The position numbers were made by a program, and so were the translations under genes. This document shows, piece after piece, positions 18,247 through 25,951 of a stretch of 64,000 nucleotides of DNA; the first letter of the stretch is position 1; every line of letters starts with the position of its first letter. Below the pieces are notes generated by a model. That model was not told the origin of the DNA and did not search any database. It saw only the letters and a program-made list of their open reading frames with translations. The DNA comes from Candidatus Competibacteraceae bacterium (GTDB taxonomy: Bacteria; Pseudomonadota; Gammaproteobacteria; Competibacterales; Competibacteraceae), in assembly GCA_016699715.1 (NCBI GenBank), contig CP065007.1, positions 2,925,001-2,989,000 of the forward strand, written 5' to 3'.

Positions 18247-18268
18247 CGCGCTCGACTGGTTACGCCCC
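18247..18268. repeat. Right terminal inverted repeat of the IS
   Basis: Ends GGTTACGCCCC and is the exact reverse complement of the left repeat over 22 positions. It begins 8 bp after the transposase stop codon. Confidence 0.88.
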
Positions 18269-18275
18269 TTCCAAA
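18269..18275. repeat. Right target-site duplication of the IS
   Basis: TTCCAAA, matching 16565-16571. Joining the flanks without one copy rebuilds a continuous 57-bp gap between the DUF2970 stop and the ATG at 18308. Confidence 0.8.
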
Positions 18276-18307
18276 GAGTCCACAACCCACCGCAATGGGA
18301 TTTGACG

Positions 18308-19102
18308 ATGAGCCGCATGGTACTGACCGATGAACTGCGCGACGATTACCAGCGCGCATTCGCCACCTGCGTGATCCGTGAGGAGCGGGCCGCCAAGGTG
18401 GAAGAATTGACGGAAACCCTGCTCGCGCAACGGGCACGCTACCAAATCGTGGGCGAACGTTTGAACCTACCCTGGTTCGTGGTGGCGGCGCTGCACTACG
18501 CCGATACCGGTTGCGATTTCACCGTGCACCTCCACAACGGCGACCCACTGAGCGACCGTACCCAGCATCTGCCGGATGGGCGACCGGTCGAGGGTGAACC
18601 GCCGTTCACCTGGGAAGACAGCGCCGCCGATGCTCTGCGCCTGTATCACCTCGATCAATGGCGGGATTGGAGCGTCGCCGGAACCTTGTTCGTGCTGGAA
18701 GGGCGCGGCGGTTGGGGCTACCGATTGCACCATCCCGAGGTACCCTCGCCCTATCTGTGGAATGACTCCACCCACTATCGCCAAGGCAAGTACGTCACCG
18801 ACGACGCCTGGAACGAGAACGCCATTGCCCAGCGTTGCGGCGCGGCGGTACTGCTGCGCCGATTGGTGGAATGCGGCCGGATCGAGTTCGCCGCCACCGA
18901 CGATCCGGTGACATGGCCGTTGCTGTATTACGACGAAACCGTGACCTCGCCCTGGGTGGAAGCGCTGCAACGGTTTCTGAATACCCTGCCGGGGTTCTTC
19001 GTGAAGGTGGACGGCCGGGCCGGACCGCGCACCTCGGAAGCATTTCGCCAACTCACCGGTTTGGATTGGCCCGGCGATCAACAATCCGGGCATCAAGAGT
19101 GA
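18308..19102 (+). CDS. Lysozyme-like protein with C-terminal peptidoglycan-binding domain
   Basis: A 264-residue protein. The N-terminal two thirds resemble a family of phage- and cyanobacteria-type predicted muramidases, with LPWFVVAALHYADTGCDF, the HLHNGDPLSDRTQHLPDGRP stretch and GGWGYRLHHPEVPSPYLW. The C-terminus has EALQRFLNTLPGFFVKVDGR and GPRTSEAF, a PG_binding_1 repeat. No signal peptide is visible, so export would need another route. Where I recall relatives carrying a Glu in the H-x-x-E position of the first motif, this protein has Asp. The ATG at 18308 (7 bases after GGGA) is preferred to the TTG at 18302. Its stop lies 4 bp from that of the convergent sat-cysC gene. Enzyme activity is inference. 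Confidence 0.65.
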   Translation: MSRMVLTDELRDDYQRAFATCVIREERAAKVEELTETLLAQRARYQIVGERLNLPWFVVAALHYADTGCDFTVHLHNGDPLSDRTQHLPDGRPVEGEPPFTWEDSAADALRLYHLDQWRDWSVAGTLFVLEGRGGWGYRLHHPEVPSPYLWNDSTHYRQGKYVTDDAWNENAIAQRCGAAVLLRRLVECGRIEFAATDDPVTWPLLYYDETVTSPWVEALQRFLNTLPGFFVKVDGRAGPRTSEAFRQLTGLDWPGDQQSGHQE

Positions 19103-19106
19103 AGGA

Positions 19107-20831
19107 TCAAGAGGATCGCCCGCGAATGTAACCCAGCCCTTCCAGCTTGAGCAGGATGCGCTGGGCCGCCTCGCTGGGGCTGCAATCGCGGGTATCGATC
19201 ACCAGTTCCGGGCGCTCGGGCGCTTCGTAGGGATCGCTGATGCCGGTGAATTCCTTGAGGATGCCGGATCGGGCCTTGGCGTACAGCCCCTTGCGGTCAC
19301 GGACCTCGCAGGTCTCCAGCGGAGTGGCGACGTGGACCTCGATGAAACCGCCGAGCGGCGCGATCATCTCCCGGACTTCGCGGCGGGTCACGGTGTAGGG
19401 CGCGATCGGGGCGCAGATGGCGATGCCGCCGTTCTTGGTGATCTCGCTGGCGACGAAGCCGATCCGCAGGATGTTGATATTGCGGTGCTCCCGCGAAAAA
19501 CCCAGCTCGCTGGACAGGTGCTTGCGGACGATGTCGCCATCCAACAGGGTCACCGCCCGTCCGCCCAGTTCCAGCAGTTTGACCATCAGTGCATTGGCGA
19601 TCGTGGATTTGCCGGACCCGGACAGGCCGGTAAAAAACACCGTGAAGCCCTGCCGGTGGCGCGGCGGATGGGTGCGGCGCAGCTCCGCCACCACTTCGGG
19701 GTAGGAGAACCATTCGGGGATCTCCAGCCCTTCCTGCAAGCGGCGGCGGAATTCGGTGCCGGAGAGGGTCAGCATCGTCTCATCGGCGCGCAGGTCGTCC
19801 GTCGGGATGTACTGGGCACGCTCCCGCACGTAGACCATCTCCTGAAACGCCAGCATCTGAATGCCCAGTTCGTCCTGATGGCGGGCGATCAGGCGCTGGG
19901 CGGCGTAGGGTTCGTAGAAGGCACGCCCGAATTGATCCTGACCGGAGCCGGCATGATCACGGCCAACGATGAAATGGCTGCATCCGTGGTTCTGGCGGAT
20001 GAGGGCGTGCCACAGCGCCTCGCGCGGGCCGGCCATCCGCATCGCCAGGTTGAGCAGGCTCAGGGCGGTGGTTTGTTCGGGGTAGGTGTTCAGCAGATGC
20101 TCATAGCAGCGCACCCGCGAGTAATGGTCGATGTCGCCCGGTTTGGTCAGACCCACCGTGGGATGAATAAGCAGGTTGGCCTCGGCCTGCTGGACGGCGC
20201 GCAGGGTCAGTTCCTGATGGGCGTGGTGCATCGGGTTGCGGGTTTGGAACGCCACTACCCGCTGCCAGCCCAGCTTGGCGAAGCGCTCGCGCAGTTCGCG
20301 CGGTGAGCCGCGCAACTGAGGAAAATCGTAGTGGGTGGGCGGTTCGATGCCATACAGCCGGCCACCGACATAGACCGGACCGGTTCGATGCAACAGATGG
20401 AACACGCCGGGATGCTGCTCGTCGGCGCCACCGAAGACCTGCTGGGCTTCGTGGCATCGGTCGGGCTGCCACACATCGCCCACTTCCAGCACCGCGATCA
20501 GTACGCCTTCGGGATCGCGCAGCGCCACCCGAGCGCCGCAATCGAGTTGGTCAGCGAACTCCTCGGACACGTCGAGCGTAATCGGCATCGGCCACAAGGT
20601 GCCGTCGGCCAGCCGCATGTCCTCGACCACTCGCTGGTAATCAGCCCGATTCAGGAAGCCATCCAGCGGCGAGAAACCGCCGTTCAACAGCAGTTCCAGA
20701 TCGCAAAGCTGGCGCGGTGTCAGATCCCAGGACGGATAGTCCTGGGCCTGGGCCTTGAACGGAGCCGCGTCCTCGACGCTGAGATAAAGCTCCTTGAGGA
20801 CGCCCCCGTGAGGCTCGATCAGATGAATCAT
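19107..20831 (-). CDS. Bifunctional sulfate adenylyltransferase/adenylylsulfate kinase
   Basis: A 574-residue fusion that turns sulfate into APS and then PAPS. Residues 1 to about 385 are a single-chain ATP sulfurylase with the QTRNPMHHAH active-site motif at 196-205 and GRDHAGSGQD near 290-299. Residues about 395-574 are APS kinase (CysC) with P-loop GLSGSGKST at 402-410 and the LLDGDIVRKHLSSELGFS segment. It replaces the heterodimeric CysDN plus CysC of enterics, and acts in sulfate assimilation or in supply of PAPS for sulfation. No other cys gene is adjacent. The upstream 206 bp hold an AT-rich promoter-like region. Confidence 0.94.
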   Translation of the reverse strand: MIHLIEPHGGVLKELYLSVEDAAPFKAQAQDYPSWDLTPRQLCDLELLLNGGFSPLDGFLNRADYQRVVEDMRLADGTLWPMPITLDVSEEFADQLDCGARVALRDPEGVLIAVLEVGDVWQPDRCHEAQQVFGGADEQHPGVFHLLHRTGPVYVGGRLYGIEPPTHYDFPQLRGSPRELRERFAKLGWQRVVAFQTRNPMHHAHQELTLRAVQQAEANLLIHPTVGLTKPGDIDHYSRVRCYEHLLNTYPEQTTALSLLNLAMRMAGPREALWHALIRQNHGCSHFIVGRDHAGSGQDQFGRAFYEPYAAQRLIARHQDELGIQMLAFQEMVYVRERAQYIPTDDLRADETMLTLSGTEFRRRLQEGLEIPEWFSYPEVVAELRRTHPPRHRQGFTVFFTGLSGSGKSTIANALMVKLLELGGRAVTLLDGDIVRKHLSSELGFSREHRNINILRIGFVASEITKNGGIAICAPIAPYTVTRREVREMIAPLGGFIEVHVATPLETCEVRDRKGLYAKARSGILKEFTGISDPYEAPERPELVIDTRDCSPSEAAQRILLKLEGLGYIRGRSS

Positions 20832-21037
20832 GGCGTTCGTTTCGGCTGGAATGATGAGAGTATTGGTTGAGGCAGGGTTATATTTTCTGGCATAACGAAC
20901 CAGAGATCCAATAATGATTGGCTATAAATATAGTTATGGGAAATCGAGCCGAATCTCGAAGCGCCGGGATAACGCTCGATCCGATGCCTCGGTTTCGCGG
21001 GGTTTTGCTGGTCTCACCCATCGTTGCGCTCTTGCGA
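20832..21037. other. Intergenic region upstream of sat-cysC
   Basis: 206 bp between the sat-cysC start and the phosphomannomutase stop. The portion at 20870-20940 is AT-rich (for example TATAAATATAG on the plus strand) and probably holds the sat-cysC promoter on the minus strand. No convincing -35/-10 pair or riboswitch was recognised. Confidence 0.35.
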
Positions 21038-22390
21038 TCACGCGCCGATCAGGTTTTGCAGTTCGGCGACGCGCCGGTTGAGCAACTCCGGGTCGCCGCG
21101 CGTTTCCACGTTCAGACGCAACAGCGGTTCGGTGTTGGAACAGCGCAGGTTGAACCGCCAGTCGGCGAATTCGACGCTAACCCCGTCGGTTTCGTCCACC
21201 ACCGGTGTCAGGGGTGCATAGGCGGCCAGAATTTTCTGGATCGTGGCCGGGGCGTCGTCCACCCGAAAGTTGATCTCGCCGCTGCACGGGAAGGACTGCA
21301 TACGCTGGTTCACCAGCGCCGACAGCGGCTGGCCGGAACGACAGAGCCGCTCGGCGACCAGCAGCCACGGGATCATGCCGCTGTCGCAGTAGGCGAAGGC
21401 GCGGAAATAGTGATGGGCACTCATTTCGCCGCCGTACAGCGCGCCTTCCCGCCGCATCCGCTCCTTCATGAAGGCATGGCCGGTTTTGTTCTGTACTGGC
21501 ACGCCGCCGGCGGAGCAGACCACATCCAGCGTGTTCCAGGTCAGCCGGGGGTCGTGGATGATCCTGGCGCCGGGGTGCTGGATCAACAAAGTTTCCGCCA
21601 GCAGCCCGACCAGATAATAACCCTCGATGAAGCGGCCGGTTTCATCGAAGAAGAAACAACGGTCGAAGTCGCCATCCCAGGCCAGGCCCAGATCGGCCCG
21701 ATGTTCGCGCACCGCCTGTGCCGTGGCCTCCCGGCATTCCGGCAGCAGGGGATTGGGAATACCATGGGGGAAGGCACCGTCCGGCTCGTGGTGGATTTTG
21801 ACGAATTGGAACGGCAAGTGCGGCTCCAGCGCATCGATGATCGAACCGGCGCCGCCGTTGCCGGCGTTGACCACGATCTTCAACGGTTGGAGCGCGGCGC
21901 CTTCGAGATAACTCAGCAGGTGGTGGACATAGGCGTTCTTGCTCTCGCGTCGCAGCAACTGGCGGCGACGGTTGGCGATCGCGAATTCAGCATCGGCGGC
22001 CAGATCGCGGATGGTGAATAACCCGCTGTCGCCGCTGATCGGCTTGGCCTGCTCGCGTACCAGCTTCATGCCGTTGTAGTCCATCGGATTATGGCTGGCG
22101 GTCACCATGATGCCGCCGTCGAGCCGGTAATGAAAAGTCGTAAAGTAGATCTCCTCGGTACCGCACAGCCCGATGTCCCAAACTTCCGCGCCGCCATCCA
22201 GCAAGCCCTTGGCCAGCGCCGTGCTCAGCGCTGGGCTGCTCAGCCGCACGTCGTGACCGACCGCCACCCGACGCGGCTGGAGCAAAGCGGCATAGGCTCG
22301 GCCAATACGATAAGCCAGGTCTTCGTTCAGTTCGTCGGGAATCCGCCCACGAATGTCATACGCCTTGAAACAGCTCAGCTCGCCGCTCAT
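21038..22390 (-). CDS. Phosphomannomutase/phosphoglucomutase
   Basis: A 450-residue alpha-D-phosphohexomutase. The phosphoserine loop is TASHNPMDYNGMK with Ser99. The magnesium loop WDGDFDRCFFFD lies near residue 240. The sugar-binding loop (GGEMSAHHYFR) and the C-terminal phosphate-binding SNTEPLLRLNVE follow. It interconverts mannose-6-P and mannose-1-P, and possibly glucose phosphates, to feed GDP-mannose and other surface sugars, matching the LPS cluster at the left of the window. The length fits the ManB/CpsG/AlgC group. It is 117 bp downstream of the DUF5682 gene on the same strand. Confidence 0.92.
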   Translation of the reverse strand: MSGELSCFKAYDIRGRIPDELNEDLAYRIGRAYAALLQPRRVAVGHDVRLSSPALSTALAKGLLDGGAEVWDIGLCGTEEIYFTTFHYRLDGGIMVTASHNPMDYNGMKLVREQAKPISGDSGLFTIRDLAADAEFAIANRRRQLLRRESKNAYVHHLLSYLEGAALQPLKIVVNAGNGGAGSIIDALEPHLPFQFVKIHHEPDGAFPHGIPNPLLPECREATAQAVREHRADLGLAWDGDFDRCFFFDETGRFIEGYYLVGLLAETLLIQHPGARIIHDPRLTWNTLDVVCSAGGVPVQNKTGHAFMKERMRREGALYGGEMSAHHYFRAFAYCDSGMIPWLLVAERLCRSGQPLSALVNQRMQSFPCSGEINFRVDDAPATIQKILAAYAPLTPVVDETDGVSVEFADWRFNLRCSNTEPLLRLNVETRGDPELLNRRVAELQNLIGA

Positions 22391-22507
22391 CGTTGCCGCA
22401 CGTCCCGCATGGTTGTTTTGGTAGTGGTGGGTTGTGCTGATAACTGTAGACGATGACGACGTTTGCTTCCGTTGCGGCTGGCCACGACGATGCCGCGCCC
22501 GCTCCGT

Positions 22508-24829
22508 TCAGACCATTCCCAACAGTCGTGCCGCCACGGGCAGCACCCGGTCCGCCCGCGCCACATCCACCTCGGTTTCGGCCGCGATGGCGGTTCGCGC
22601 CACCCCGCCGTGCTTGACCCGTTCGCCGATCTGGCGCCGTTCGGGCGCGGGAAAGCTGGCAAAGGTGCGGCGCAACAGCGGCAACAATGGGGTGAACGCC
22701 TCACCGGGCAGGCTGCTCACCCAAGCATCCAGAATCCCCCACAGCACCTCGTTATGCAGGAGCAACAGCCCGCTGCCGTGCAGGAAGCCTTCCAGCCAAG
22801 CCGCCGCCTGGATCGGCTCACCGGTCAGGGACAGCGCCAGCCCCATGCGCCGGGCGGTTTCCGGCGGCGGCAGCGCGCCCTGATCGAATAGCAGGCGGCA
22901 GGCGTAACCGGCCAGCAACCCGTGCAATCCGGACTGATCGGACAGTTTCGCCAGCGCGCCCTGCCAAACGGTGGTCTGCTCCGGGTTCTGCAACAGTCCG
23001 ATCACGGTATTCAGGGCCTGTAAGCGACCGAACATCGCTTCCGCCGCCTCGTCGTCCAGCGAACTGCACGCGGACGGGAGGCCGATGGCGATGCGGGTGA
23101 TCAATCCGTCCACCACATGCCCGACCAGCCCGGCATCGGTCTGGCGGACGTTGCCGTAGCGCAATACCCGCGCCAGCGGTGGCAGGCTGTCCATCAGATG
23201 CGGAATGTCGCTGGTCAGCGCGGCGACGTTTTGCAGGCGCTCCATCACTTCGCCGATGGCGTCCGGCAGTTCGGCCAGCAGGGTTTGTTCGACCAGATCG
23301 GTCAGCGGGCTCAACTGTTCGCCGTGTTGGGCCAGGTCGCGGGCGCGGGCGGTGGCGGCGTCCCGCACGGTGTTGCCCCACAGGTTGGCCTCGATCACCG
23401 CCACCGCCAGTTCCGGTTGCCATTGCAGCCGCCAGTGCTCCTTGAAGGTGCCCTTGCCACTGGCGCGCTCGGCCCGCCCCCAGGGGATATCGAGCAGATT
23501 CAAACGGTGCAGCAGATAACTGCGTTCCAGATCGTTCGGTTTGCGCAAATCCAGTTCCAGCAAGCGCTGACCCGCCTCCGGCGGCAGCCGCAGCCGCTTC
23601 TGCTGGCGCTGCACGTCCTGCTGCAACGGCAGCATCGGGGTGCCGTCGGGCACTTCGCCCAGCCGTTCGCCGATGGTCAGTTGTTCTTCGATCAGCCGCA
23701 GCGGCGCGGCCTCGCCGTGGCACAGCACAGCCAGCGCCGCCTCGTTCAATTCTTCCAGTGTCGGCCGGGGCCGGTTGCGCAAAGCAGCCAGCGCCTCGGC
23801 CAGTCGTGCCGCCTCGATCACACTGGCGGTGGACGCGATCAGATCGTGCTCACGCAGCAGTTGGGCGATGCGCGCCAGCCAGCGGGTGGTCGGTTCGCCG
23901 GCGCTGTCCCACAGATGCTGATAAAACCCCGGCGCCTCAACCCCCGCGCCGTAGCCGCTGACGTGGGTCAGCCGGCCATGGGTCCACGGTACCCAGGTCG
24001 CGGCCAGCTTGCGCTTGGGCAATCCCTTGAGGCGGGCGTTGTCCTCGCGGACTGGCGGCGAATCGCTCAGGGCCGGGACGTGCCAGGCGCCGCAAATGAC
24101 GGCGATGCGTTCGAAGCCTTCCTTGCGCGCCGCGCGCAACTGGACCCGCATCGCCGCCTCGCGCCGCTGTTCCTCTTCTTCCGGCGGCGACTGGGCGTCG
24201 GCCTCGGCCCGCAACGCCGTCATCAGTTCCCGAATTGCCTGGAACAGCTCGCGGCTGTCCTGACGCTGCTCGACCAGATGTTCCCACCAACGCTCGCCGT
24301 CGCCGTAACCGGCCGCTTCGGCGACCCAGCGCAGCGGGTCGCGGCGCAGATCGGGCGGAGCGCAAGCATTGTCTTCCTCATCGTTTTCAGTCGCCGCGTC
24401 TCCGCTTTCTTCCGCGAGAGTGACCGTCGGAGGTTCGCTGGAACCGGCATCGGCGGCAACCTCGTCCACCGTTTCGATCGGTTCCGCCGCGGGTTCCGCC
24501 GCGATCTCCAGCGCCAGGCGGATCGTTTGCGGCAAATCCATGAGGCGCACCGGAATGTCGTGTTGCAGACCGTGGCGGATCGCCTGCCATTCCGGGGAAA
24601 ATTCGGCGAAGGGATAGTAGACGGCGCGGCGCGGTTCGGTGGGATCGTACAACAGCAGCGCCACCGGCGGCTTCATGCCGGGGTCGGCGGCCAGCGGCAG
24701 CACGCCTTGGGCGTCGGGCGGACCTTCGACCAGAATCAGATCCGGGCACAACTCCGTCAGCGCCTTCACTACGCTGCGCGCCGAACCGGGTCCATGGTGG
24801 CGAATGCCGAAAATCGCGGGGTCGTTCAT
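22508..24829 (-). CDS. DUF5682 protein with TIKI/TraB/EreA-like N-terminal motifs
   Basis: A 773-residue protein of the DUF5682 type. The N-terminus reads AIFGIRHHGPGSA, then LILVEGPPDA with Glu35, and much later RREAAMR (223-228) and IAVICGAWHVPAL with His250. This order (GxxHH, E, R-E-x-x-M, G-x-x-H) is the signature layout of TIKI/TraB/EreA-like metal-dependent hydrolases. A disordered Glu/Ala-rich insert occupies about residues 108-160. The remaining 500 residues are helical and unrecognised, with no vWA domain. It is the last gene of a four-gene operon, 11 bp after the MoxR gene. The fold assignment is my inference. The biochemical activity is unknown. Confidence 0.82.
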   Translation of the reverse strand: MNDPAIFGIRHHGPGSARSVVKALTELCPDLILVEGPPDAQGVLPLAADPGMKPPVALLLYDPTEPRRAVYYPFAEFSPEWQAIRHGLQHDIPVRLMDLPQTIRLALEIAAEPAAEPIETVDEVAADAGSSEPPTVTLAEESGDAATENDEEDNACAPPDLRRDPLRWVAEAAGYGDGERWWEHLVEQRQDSRELFQAIRELMTALRAEADAQSPPEEEEQRREAAMRVQLRAARKEGFERIAVICGAWHVPALSDSPPVREDNARLKGLPKRKLAATWVPWTHGRLTHVSGYGAGVEAPGFYQHLWDSAGEPTTRWLARIAQLLREHDLIASTASVIEAARLAEALAALRNRPRPTLEELNEAALAVLCHGEAAPLRLIEEQLTIGERLGEVPDGTPMLPLQQDVQRQQKRLRLPPEAGQRLLELDLRKPNDLERSYLLHRLNLLDIPWGRAERASGKGTFKEHWRLQWQPELAVAVIEANLWGNTVRDAATARARDLAQHGEQLSPLTDLVEQTLLAELPDAIGEVMERLQNVAALTSDIPHLMDSLPPLARVLRYGNVRQTDAGLVGHVVDGLITRIAIGLPSACSSLDDEAAEAMFGRLQALNTVIGLLQNPEQTTVWQGALAKLSDQSGLHGLLAGYACRLLFDQGALPPPETARRMGLALSLTGEPIQAAAWLEGFLHGSGLLLLHNEVLWGILDAWVSSLPGEAFTPLLPLLRRTFASFPAPERRQIGERVKHGGVARTAIAAETEVDVARADRVLPVAARLLGMV

Positions 24830-24840
24830 GGCCGCCCGTG

Positions 24841-25920
24841 CTACGAAACATCGCGGCAGGCGCGATAGAGATCCTTCCAGCCGTCGCGTTCCTTGACGAT
24901 GGTTTCCAGATACTCGCGCCAGACGATGGCGTCCTGCACCGGGTCCTTGACCACCGCCCCGACCAGGCTGGAAGCAAGATCGCCAGCCTGTAAGCGCCCG
25001 TCGCCGAAATGCGCCGCCAGCGCCAGCCCGTTGTTCAGCACCGAAATCGCCTCGGCCACACTCAAGGCGCCGCTGGGCGATTTCAGCTTGGCCTTGCCGT
25101 CCATCGTCACGCCGGCGCGCAGTTCGCGGAAAATGATCACCAACCGGCGGATTTCTTCCAGCGCCGGCGCTTCGGCCGGCAGTTCCAGCGCCCGGCCCAG
25201 CGCGGCCACCCGCTGTTGAACGATCTCGACTTCCTCCTCCAGCGTGTCCGGGGTCGGCAGCACCACGGTGTTGAAACGCCGCTTCAGGGCGCTGGACAGC
25301 TCGTTGACCCCCCGGTCGCGGTCGTTGGCGGTGGCGATGATATTAAAGCCCTTCAGCGCCTGTACTTCGGTATCCAGTTCCGGGATCGGCAGGGTTTTCT
25401 CGGACAGCACGGTGATCAGCGCATCCTGCACGTCGGAAGGAATGCGGGTCAGCTCCTCGATCCGGGCGATGCTGCCGTTTTGCATGGTGCGCATCACCGG
25501 ACTGGGAACCAGCGCCGCCAGCGACGGGCCTTCGGCCAGTAGGCGCGCGTAGTTCCAGCCATAGCGGATCGCCTCTTCGCTGGTGCCGGCGGTGCCCTGC
25601 ACCAGCGCGGTGGAATCGCCGGAGATGGCCGCCGCCAGATGCTCCGACACCCAGGTCTTGGCGGTGCCGGGTACGCCCAGCAGCAGCAGGGCGCGGTCGG
25701 TGGCCAGCGTGGCCACGGCGACTTCCATCAGCCGGCGGTTACCGATGTATTTGGGGGTGACGGCGAAGCCGTTGTCCAGCGCGCCGCCCAGCAGGTAAAC
25801 CGTGACCGCCCGCGGCGACAAATGCCAGTTGGGCGGCCGGGGGTGCGGGTCGGTCTCGGCCAGAACGTGCAGTTCCTCGGCGAACTGCTGTTCCGCGTGT
25901 TCTCGTAGCAGGGTGCTCAT
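24841..25920 (-). CDS. MoxR-type AAA+ ATPase
   Basis: A 359-residue AAA+ protein. Walker A is LGVPGTAKTW (residues 81-90). The Walker B position reads IARIEELTRIP with Glu155-Glu156 instead of the usual Asp-Glu. Sensor 1 is IATANDRDRG (Asn199) and the arginine-finger region is ALKRRF. MoxR ATPases are chaperone-like machines that usually act on vWA-domain partners. It lies 31 bp downstream of the DUF5691 gene and 11 bp before DUF5682, the expected order of this gene cluster. The ATG at 25920 is chosen over the open frame up to 26118 because the extra 66 residues are Arg/Pro-rich and overlap DUF5691. Confidence 0.9.
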   Translation of the reverse strand: MSTLLREHAEQQFAEELHVLAETDPHPRPPNWHLSPRAVTVYLLGGALDNGFAVTPKYIGNRRLMEVAVATLATDRALLLLGVPGTAKTWVSEHLAAAISGDSTALVQGTAGTSEEAIRYGWNYARLLAEGPSLAALVPSPVMRTMQNGSIARIEELTRIPSDVQDALITVLSEKTLPIPELDTEVQALKGFNIIATANDRDRGVNELSSALKRRFNTVVLPTPDTLEEEVEIVQQRVAALGRALELPAEAPALEEIRRLVIIFRELRAGVTMDGKAKLKSPSGALSVAEAISVLNNGLALAAHFGDGRLQAGDLASSLVGAVVKDPVQDAIVWREYLETIVKERDGWKDLYRACRDVS

Positions 25921-25951
25921 GAAGTATGGATTCCCGATGAAAGGTTCGATC

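Larger units (their letters stand above)
16572..18268 (+). mobile_element. Complete ISKra4-type insertion sequence (about 1.7 kb)
   Basis: The element is bounded by perfect 22-bp inverted repeats beginning GGGGCGTAACC (left 16572-16593, right 18247-18268) and flanked by a 7-bp direct repeat. It carries one transposase split over two frames. Intact ends and duplication show a recent insertion. It sits between DUF2970 and a peptidoglycan-binding gene, and interrupts neither. Confidence 0.9.

Noticed and set aside
22391..22507. A short vWA gene between DUF5682 and the phosphomannomutase
   Set aside because: The gap is 117 bp, too small for a vWA domain, and it has no open frame with such motifs.
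23117..24868. A 583-residue plus-strand frame opposite DUF5682
   Set aside because: An antisense artefact of high GC content; codon usage and lack of motifs do not support a gene.
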